Part shown: piece after piece, positions 54,154-64,000 of the stretch
Numbering within the stretch: position 1 is the first letter of the stretch
Layout of the letters: the number at the start of each line of letters is the position of its first letter
Source: Hypomyces perniciosus
Taxonomy: Eukaryota; Ascomycota; Sordariomycetes; Hypocreales; Hypocreaceae
NCBI GenBank assembly: GCA_008477525.1
Contig: SPDT01000003.1
Span: 248,001 to 312,000 of the forward strand
Length of the DNA stretch: 64,000 nucleotides
Direction of reading: 5' to 3'
The notes under the pieces: generated by a model
What the model saw: only the letters and a program-made list of their open reading frames with translations
Told to the model about the DNA's origin: nothing
Databases searched by the model: none
Position numbers and translations under genes: made by a program

Positions 54154-57100
54154 ATAACTTCTAGGAACTTAAAGAATACTTAATATACTCCTAGATAAAA
54201 CTTTAATGCTTTTACTAAACTCTTAGCCTACTAATAACAGATTAAGTAGCTTAAAGGCAATCTAGTTAATTATATTAGTAGCCTTAAAAATATATATATT
54301 AATAGCAGCTTTTACTTTACAATATTTAGCTTTATCTAACTTATCTATATTTTTTAACTTAAAATTCACTATCTTTACTCCTTTTATTACTAATACTTTA
54401 TATTTGTCATAACCTGACCATGTCCAAGACCTGGTTACGGGATTACGGCAGAATGTCGGAGCCTCCGACTAATTACTAATAGATCGCGGCTATAAGCGCG
54501 ATCTTATAAAAAGGATTACTGTATAGAACTATCATCCTAGATTATTAGGATTACTATAATCTAAACAATCCAAGTATATTTACTATATATCTCCTTTATA
54601 TATATATAACTGGCTTATTATTTATTTAGTATAGTTACTTAAACAGTTATTAATAAATTGCATTGTCATGGCACTGACCGTGACGCGATGTTAACGCCTT
54701 ATCACGTGAGCCCCGGTCATGTGACCAGGCCCTAACGCATTCCTAACTATAGCTTTCTGTAGAGCCTCAGGGCTTTCTCGCTCTCTACAGTATAATAACG
54801 ATATTTGCCTTGACCTGCCTTTCTGTGCTGTGATAGTTTATGCCGTCCCTTAACTCGGCTGCGCTATCGCGAGGCAGATACCTAACCGATTACGAATTCC
54901 CTTAAATCCCCCTTTATTCCTAAACCTATAATAACGCCTCTACAGCCTAGCCTTTATCCTTTGAACCCTATATCCGTGGGAAACTAATTATAAGCGAGAT
55001 AAATATAGATGCCCTGAACCTTGCCCTGCAGCCTAACCTGGCCTAATAGACTATAGTCTTAGCTACAGAGCTGGCGCCTTTCCCTTTTCTCCTTAAAACC
55101 CTGTAAAAATCTAGCGTTAATAGTAACTATATATATCTAATAAATGCAATCGTTAGGGATAATAACCTCTATTACTAATTCTATCTCTTTAGCTAAGCAA
55201 TAAAAAATAGTTTAATTTAATAAGAAAAATAAAAATAAACCTTTAAATAGGAAATCTTAAAGCAGGCAGCTGAAAATCAAGACCTTAAAATATAAATTAA
55301 AGCCTAGGTTAAAGCTTTAAATGCAGCCTCGCTATTAAGCCCTAGAAATAATAACTTATTTAGCCGCCGCTAAACTAAAGACTTTAAGTAATTTAATAGT
55401 AAATAAAAGGATATTATTAAATATTAGCAAGAATATATTAACTAATATTCCTAGATTAATATTACCTTTATAGGCAATTAATCGATCTTTTTAATTAAAT
55501 TTAAAAAGATTTTATATATTATAAGTTGTTGGGTTGAGTATGCCGGGGCCCTACCGCTTATTAGCGCTAGGGAGCTTTTATCTGCTATATAAGCAGATAC
55601 GAACTGACATACACATCGCATAAGCGATGTATCAGACTATGCAGGCGCTTATAAAGCGCCTGCACACAGCTTCTTCTTTGTGTTAGCTATATGTATATAT
55701 AGCGAGGCCACTACGGCATATTCTCTTTCATAGAATCAAGCTTCGTTTCCCATCTCTCTATGCTCCACATAACTGTGCCGCGCTCCGCCACATAAGTCTT
55801 TTAAAGGGAGATATATATTAACTGCAATAAAAAAACCTTAATACTATTATTAAAAGTCTTAATAACCCTGCCTAATAGTATTAAAAGATTAATATAGTAC
55901 TTTTCGCTAATTTTAATAAATAATATAAAATAATTAACCTATCCTAAAAGGCATTATAATCTTTTAATAACCTATATATATTAAATAAGCCTTTCTAGAA
56001 CTTTATAGCAGAGTTATCTATACTAGGCAGTAAATGCAGTAAAACTGTTAAGTAGATAATAGAGGCTTTAAAGATAAAGGTCTTTTAAGAGCTTGCTAAT
56101 ACTATAAAGACTTAAGTAATTAAGCTAAATAAATTTAACTTTACTAAATAGTATTAACGCTACTAGACTATCTATAAGAGGCTTTAAAAGGGCGCCTACT
56201 ATAATGCCCTCTGCGCTATTTAAATAGGCTGGCGTTAATAAAGCTATTAATAGCAGCAGTATTAGCACCAACAGCAATATCACTAACGCTAACAGAATAA
56301 CAAACTGCTGCCTTAGCGCTAGCTAGTAACCTAATATAGCTAGATATTATATATACCCTATTACTTTACCTTTAAGTCTCCTGTAAAGAATATATTACTA
56401 AAAGACTTTACTTTTACTATAAAAAAGTAAACTATAGCTTTAATAAATATAATAAAAAAAAGCAGTTTAATATATATTAAAGTAATCTATATTAGATATA
56501 AAATTAAAATTATTAAATTTAACTATACTAGCTATACTTTAACCTAGTAATACTTTAAAGCTAATAATAAAAGAGTTTAATAAAGTATAATAACTAAACC
56601 TTAATAGCGCGCTAATATTACCTGCAATATTTAAGTAACCTATAAATTTAGGCCTTAAATAATATACCTTTTTTAAATATTAATAAAGATAATAATAGTA
56701 GCACTGCCTTATTAACTTTTAGTTTACTTTAATTTAGCTAGCTTTACCTATTAAAAACCTAGACTTAACTTACAAATTAAAGAAAAGACTAACCTTTATT
56801 AAAAGTTATAAATAAAGGTTAACTATAAATAGGACTATTATCTTAAAATAGATCTACTGTTATCTTTTTAATTAAAAACCCTTTAGATTTAAATTAATAG
56901 ACAGTAAATCCCTTTTAATATAAACAATACTATTCCTCGCATATAATATCTATATTAATATAAAAGCTTTAATAGACAGCGGCTATATACTTTAAGCTTT
57001 TATTAGCTGCGCTTTTATTAAGCGATTTAGTATTATTATTTAATAACTGCTATTTACTAGGAATCTTTTATTTGCTAATAAAAGTATAGCTAATAAAATT

Positions 57101-60100
57101 TTAGACTTTTTTATTATATAAACTATAATTGGCTTTTATAAAAAACTCTGCCTTTTTTTTATTATAAATATCTTTAATAATATATATAATCCTTAGCCTT
57201 TATAACTAAAAAAATATAATTTTAATATTAATTAAAAAAAGTTAACTATTACCTTTAAATCCTATTACTATTATAATTTTTATCTTTTAAAAAGTATAGC
57301 TAATACTATATAAGTTTTAATAGCAGTTAAAATAAAAAATAACTTTACTAAAGCTAATATAAAAAGTATATATTACTAGAAACTAATAGTTAAAGACACT
57401 TTAAATAAAGTAAAGCTTAATTTAATTAAATAAAAAACTATACTATACCAGCAACTATTAATTAAAAATACGTTAAAAGAAATAAACTATAACCTAATTA
57501 AAAAGGGGGCCTTTAAACTATATATTCTATAAACCTTAACGTTAAACCAAGATTATTATAAAACCTATAAATATAGTAGAATTAATAATAAAGAAATATA
57601 AGTATAAATAATCTTAAACTAAATATATATAAGGCTATTGCCTGCCTTTATAATCTGTAATTAATAATAAAAAGGGAAACCTTTATTAAAGCTATTACTA
57701 TTACTTTTTAATATACTACTTCTATAAAACTAAACTAAACCTTAAAATTAAAAAGTATACTTAAATATAGCAGATATATAGATAATAGCAGCTATAAACT
57801 TTATTACCTTTTATTAATAATTATATATCTGCGCAATAAAAGTAACCTAAAAAGAGATTAACTAAACTATTAAAATTAAAGAATTAATACCTATTATTTT
57901 ATTAAAGCTTTTAAATAAGTTTTTTTAATAAATACTAACAGGATAGGGAGACTATATTAAAGTAAAAATAGTATTATTTAAAGAAATATATAACTTTATT
58001 AATAAATGCTACTCTTTAGTATAACTAAGAAAGATTATAGCCGCTAATGTCGAGAAATTTATAGTAGGGAAACCTAAGTTTAGTAAACTGGATATCTTAA
58101 AAAAAACTACTATCCTAGCTATACAACTTATATAACGCTTTCCTGCCGAAAACAGTAAATAAACTTCCTTTATAATAGGCCTAGGACTATAAGATTAAAA
58201 TACTGCCAGGAAAAGACCTGCTATACTAAAAGAATAGGCTATTTTTACCTGATAACCTGCAGGTAATAAGAAAATAGGTAGATAATAACTTAGCGAAAGG
58301 ATTTATCTGCAAATTACAAGTACAATACACTACTCCCTTTCTTTTAGCCGCAAAATTAAAAGGCACTATCTATATCTATTAAAATTACTAAAAGTTAAAT
58401 AATATTACTATTAAAAATCAATACCTATTACTATTAATCCAGGAAACCTTTAATACTTTAAGCTATATAAAGGTATATATAAAACTTAATATTATCGCTG
58501 CGTTTAATAACCTTTATATCGCTAAAGGGGATATATAAAAAACAGTATTTATTATAAAGTTTAGCCTTTTTAAAATATTAATTATACCTTTTAACCTTTA
58601 TAATATATATTATATTTTAATACTATATTAACTATACTTTCTATAACCTCTTTAACTATATCTATCCAGTATACCTTAATAATATCTTTATATACTTATT
58701 ATATTAAAAAGAGTATTAAAAATATATATATAAAGTAATAGCCTGCCTTTAAAATACTAGCCTTTAAATTAATATTATTAAATGCAAGTTTAAAATAATA
58801 AAAATAAAATACTTTAGCTTAATTATTACTTTAAAGGGACTAGAAATAAATCTTTAAAAAGTTAAGGCTATATTAAACTGGCAATTACCTAAAAGAGTAA
58901 AAAACCTATAAAAGTTCTTTAACTTTATAAATTTCTATTGCTATTTTATTTAAAAATACTTTAAAATAGCTGCATTATTAAATAAGCTTTTAAAAAAGAA
59001 TTAACTATATACTTAAAAAGAGAAATAGCAGGAAGCCTTTAATTTAATTAAATATACCTTTAAATTAGCCCCAGTCTTAGCCCTCTTTAATTATAATAAA
59101 TAAATAGTCCTTAAAACTAATACCTTTAACTAGGTATTAAGCAGTATCTTATTATAATATAATAAAAAGGGTATTTTAGACCTTATTATATTCTTTTCTG
59201 CAAAGTATAATACTTAAAAATACAACTATAAAATCTATAATAAAGAACTCTTAGCTATTATTAAAGCAATAAAAGAGTAGCACCTAGAATTATAAAGCTT
59301 ATAAAAGTTTAATATTATTATAGACTATAAAAACCTTAAATATTTTACTTTAATAAAAGCTTTAAACTAATAGCAAGTCTAATAGTCTAAATTCCTCTTT
59401 AGCTTTAACTTTTATATTATTTACTAACCTAGCTTTAAAGCTATAAAGCCTAATGCCTTAAGTAAAAAAGCAAAAAACAGGCCCGCAAAATTAAACCCCT
59501 TTAATAACTAAATTAAAAACAGGCAATACACTATCCTTTTATAAAGTTCTTTTAGCCTTAAAGCTTAAACAATATTCTAAAAAGAAATCTTATTAAATAT
59601 CAAACTATCTATAAAGGCCGCCTTTATAGCTATAATAACACTAGTAAAAGATAGACTAATTAATAACTTAATTGCAGCGGTATATAAATAAAATACTATA
59701 GCGAGAGAAATAGTAACTGCGCTTTAAAACCCCAATATCTGCTAATAGCTAAAATAGCTCTATAAAAAACTTTAGATTACAATAAATAATTGTTAAATAA
59801 TAAATAGCAGAATTTACTATTAAAAGCAGCTTTTTATTCCCTTTAATAATAAACTTTATATATAAATCTTATTTAAAAACTATTTAAGTAGCTTAGCTGG
59901 ATATTCAAGCAGGTTTAAAACTCTAAACCTTATTAGCCGGATATACTAATAGCTATAGATCTTAAAAGACACTAAAGCATTTATATAAGCCTATAAACTA
60001 TATATTAGAATAAAAGCCTTGCAATCTTTACTATAAAGCTTCCTTTAACTATTACTAATCCTATTCTATATATAGTCAGATATCTTTATTAATTATATTA

Positions 60101-63100
60101 TACTGCTATTTAAATCCCGCCACTATAATATTACCTATAAGTATTTACTAGTAATAGTCTACTACTTTATAAAAATATATTATTTTATACCTATTACTTT
60201 ACTATTAATAAAAGAGCTAGCTAATATATTTATTAATAAAATTTACTGCTTTTATAATATACTTAATAATATTATATTAAACTGCAGTATATAGTTTAAA
60301 TTAAAATTCTAAGAATACCCTTTAAAGCGATTAAAAGTTATATTAAAATAGTTATTAACCTTTTACCTTAAAACTAATAGTTAAACTAAAAGAATTAATA
60401 TAAGCATAAAACAATACCTATAAGCTTTTATTAATTTTTACTAAAATAACTAGGCCTACTAACTTTTATTAGCTGAATTTACTGTAAATAATATAATATC
60501 TAAAACCATTAATATATTACTATTTTTCGCTAATTATAGTTTTAACCCTTGCTTAAAGATAAAGCCTTTATAGCCCTGCCTGCTAAACCTCTCTATAGTA
60601 AAGAAAAGAGAGTTTTTCTGCGCTAATACTATTACTAAGCGATTTAAATGCATTATTATATAGCTAAAAGCCTTCACTAAAACTTTAAGAAAAAGATATA
60701 AAGAAAACGCAAATACGCAGAGAAAGGCATTACTAGTCTATACTATTAGGCAGGAAGTCTTTATTAATATATAAAATATAAAGACTAACTAGCTAATAAA
60801 AAAGTTAAATAATAAATAAGTAGGGCTTTATATAATAATAAAAGTATACCTATAAGCCTATACTATTAGCCTGCTAGAAAGTATAAAGATTTTTTTAATC
60901 CTATATAACTCCCTCCTATAACTTAAAATAGCTACTTTATTATATTTTAAGTAAAAGATAATTAATAAAGCTAAATTAAGGAATATTTAAAGTAAAATAT
61001 TAAAAAAAAAAATAATATAAATAAAGTATAAGAGAAATAAAAGTTTAAAGCGCTTTTAGATTATTATAATGATAACAGATTCCACTACTTTATTAAATAG
61101 AAATATTATACTGCTATATAGCAATTAATTAAAGACCTATAAAGTTAAAAAAAGGTAATATAAAACTTTTACAGGAAAAACCTAAAGAAGCTAGGCCTAC
61201 TGCAATAAGCATTAAAAGGAATTATAAAAAAGGAAAAAAAGGAAATAGCTAAAAAGAAACCAATACCTGTAAAGCGCTAACTAAAGACTATACCGCGCTC
61301 AAGCCTACAACTAAACTATATATCACTAACACTAAAAACTATATAATTCGCCCTATTTACCCTTATATTGGAAATATTAAGATAGATTACCTGGAACTTT
61401 AATTTATGCAAGCAATATAGCTATTCGCGGCCGAATAGCGCAATAAAGAGGGGGGGTACAGTTACAGCACTAACTGTAACGCGATATTAATGCCCTGTCA
61501 CGTAAGCCCCGGTTATATAACCAGGCCCCAACGCGTTCCTAGCTATAGCTTTCCGTAGAGCCTCAGGGCTTTCTCGCTCTCCACGGCACAACAACGATAT
61601 TTGCCCTGACCTGCCTTTCCGTGCCGTGATATACATTTACTAGAACCGCCTATTTTATAAAATTATAACTATATTACCCTGCTTAGTATTTATCTTTAAC
61701 CTTTCTATTAATATAAACCGATAAACCTCGGTTTATCCTTTAAGAATTAACCTAAATTATTATATATTAACGACTTTTGTTTAAAAGGCCATTAAAAATC
61801 CTAAGCAATATTGCAAATATATCTACTGCAGTATCCTCTTTTAATAATCCTAATACTTTACCCTTTACTTTACCTTTTTATTAAAAATAAGACTATAATA
61901 GAGATAATAATATAAGTGGAAGTAAAAATAAAGATAAAGTTAATAAAATGGAATAACTTTATATTTATATAAAGGAAGCCTTTTAATATATAAAAGCTAA
62001 CTATATAGAATAGGAATAATACTATTAATATTTAGTCGCTAAAAATGCTAGACTTTAGCAGGTAATTCACTAATAGTAAGCAGCTATTATAGACTTATAG
62101 AACTAAGCACTGCCTATAACTAATCTAAACCCTATACTAAACTTTAAAGGAAACTAACCTTTAAAGGACTTAAAAGAATCGCTTAAAATATAACCCTTTA
62201 AATACTTTAATAAAAGTATTATAGCACTTTAACTATTTTTTACTTAATTATATAACTATTTCACCTATTTCTTAACTAGCTATAATATAAAGACTAGTAA
62301 GGTTCTTTTAGCTGCTAGATAACTTAAAGGGAATACTTTAAAGTAGTTTAAACCTACTTAAAGGGATTTCTTTAATAATAAAGCTAATACTAATAAGTAA
62401 ATATAAACTATATTCGCTAATTATAATTAGTTTAAAGAAGAATTAAAGAATATCTTTAATAATATTAATAAAGAATACACTATAAAAAATAAACTTATAA
62501 ACTTAATTTAAAAAAGAAAATACTTAAACTATACTATATACTTTAAAAACTATACTTTTAAAGTTAAGTGGGGAAACTTTACTTTTATTAAATACTTTTA
62601 TAATAAACTTAAGCTGGAAATTAAAAGGGAAGCTTATAAGTTCCCCTGCAATAAAGGTATTATTAAATTTATTAAAAAATATATAAATACAGATAATTTA
62701 TTTTATAAACTTTATTTAAATATAAAGAAAGGATAATAGTAATCTAGATAAGTTTATAAATATTAAGGATATATAAATTAAGGCAAAAAGCAATAAGAAT
62801 ATATTATTAACTTTAACAATAAAAGACTTAATTAAATAGATTTAAATGCTATTTAAAAAGGAAAGGTAAAGGCTATTTGTTATAATTATAATAAACTAAA
62901 ATACTTTTTAAAGGACTGTAAAGCTCTATAAAAGCTAAGAACTAATAAACCCTAAAAGCCTGCGCTAAAACCTAGATAAAAGGTTAATATAGTTTTAAAA
63001 GCTACCGATTATATATTATTTAACTAGACTATATACTATAATAATAGCTGCTTTATTTATAAATCTAGTAAAGATAAAAGTAGCTAGTATTTAAAATAAC

Positions 63101-64000
63101 TTAAAAAGATATCTATAATAAACTAAAGGGGATACTGGTTAAGACTTAGATTCTCGACTTTTAAAGGCATTTTTAGAGAAGATAAAGCGAATAGGTATTT
63201 ACTATACCTAGACAGTTTAATGGAACGAAATTTAAACTCTGATTATATAAAGTTAAACAGGGATAACAGTATCCCGGATAAATAAATAGTCGCTATAATC
63301 GACTACTGATATTTTAACTAAATTACTGCAGATAAAAAACAGAGTAATAGCAGTAACTTTAATAATAAAGATAAAAATAACCCTTTATAATATAGACTAT
63401 TACTATATAATATTATACTTTTAAAACTAGAAAATGTATTACCTATAAATAGTAACCTTAAAGGTAAGCTAAATAAATATTACCTAAACCTAATTAAGAG
63501 AATTGCTATAGGTATATAGCAAAATAGGATAAACCTATGCCTATATAAATAGCTTTATATGCAAAATAGAGTTAATAATAAAATAGCTGTTAAAGTTATT
63601 TTAGCTGCTTTAGCTATATAAGTGGAACCTATATATTTCTATATATAAAGAGACTACACTGTAAATAACTTTATTTATAAAGAACACTACACTATAGCTT
63701 AGGTCACTTGCATTGTATATAGGTGTATAGTATATTTTTAAAAAAAAGTAAAGTATAATGTATTTCTAATTAAAATCCTGTTCCACCCTATAGAATAAAT
63801 ATAAGATTATAATACTTTTAAAGAATAAATTATAACTATATAGTATCGAGACTTTAAAATTATTATTATTAAACTAAATACTAAAACCTTAAAAGAATAT
63901 TGTTAGCTATAAAGACTTAAAGGATACGAGTTTAAAGGATACTATATTTACCGCTAAGAGAAATTGATAGAGTAATACTTCCGCTATAATAAAAGGTTTA

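Overview
The window reads as a transposon-rich, A+T-rich heterochromatic block from a filamentous ascomycete (Pezizomycotina). The basis is saturating C-to-T / G-to-A decay typical of repeat-induced point mutation (RIP) across nested LTR retrotransposons and a LINE, fungal-type short introns, a fungal P450 relic, and a chromodomain-bearing Ty3/gypsy element. A Eurotiales-like genome is possible (CGGAGTA-type repeats in the gene island), but the species cannot be fixed from sequence alone. Element letters below are labels made for this window.

Layout: 1-1160 is the 5' end of a minus-strand gypsy element A1. 1161-4222 is decayed repeat with a 266-bp solo LTR (family D). 4223-11452 is element A2, itself split by a 580-bp solo LTR (family S). 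11453-13346 holds a reversed D LTR and the 3' part of an element E with tandem repeats. 13347-13854 is the 3' pol end of element G, split by the complete minus-strand element F (13855-20453). 20454-22540 is decayed repeat. About 22540-28310 is the only ordinary-composition host island: one intact flavoprotein disulfide oxidoreductase gene, a broken cytochrome P450 and two TA-flanked MITEs. 28311-36042 is mostly extremely A+T-rich remnants, including two A copies in opposite orientation. 36640-36923 is another E LTR. About 36924-42166 contains a decayed Tad-like LINE. 42167 onward is gypsy element H1, whose chromodomain codons are interrupted by the young element Z (48734-54153). An H-type LTR (54405-54662), a complete A copy (A4, 54664-61631, carrying its own D solo LTR) and the 5' part of a second H copy (H2, to 64000) close the window.

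The most notable object is element Z. It is an un-RIPed chromovirus with visually identical 226-bp LTRs, a perfect 5-bp target duplication (ATAAC), intact gag and pol frames, a DD(35)E integrase, a C-terminal chromodomain, and a primer-binding site that is not obviously tRNA-like. The 11 bases next to its 5' LTR are exactly complementary to an 11-base stretch inside its own LTR, the arrangement known for self-primed Tf1-type elements. Pol has no ATG at its start and lies in the -1 frame behind a perfect 10-bp hairpin at the gag stop.

The nested insertions can be read stratigraphically because several sites have an uninterrupted paralogous copy elsewhere in the window. The order is H and A first, then D and S solo LTRs in A, A4 at the edge of an H LTR, and Z last. 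Mismatched target duplications around A1 and A2 suggest that the roughly 3 kb between them was inverted by recombination between inverted copies.
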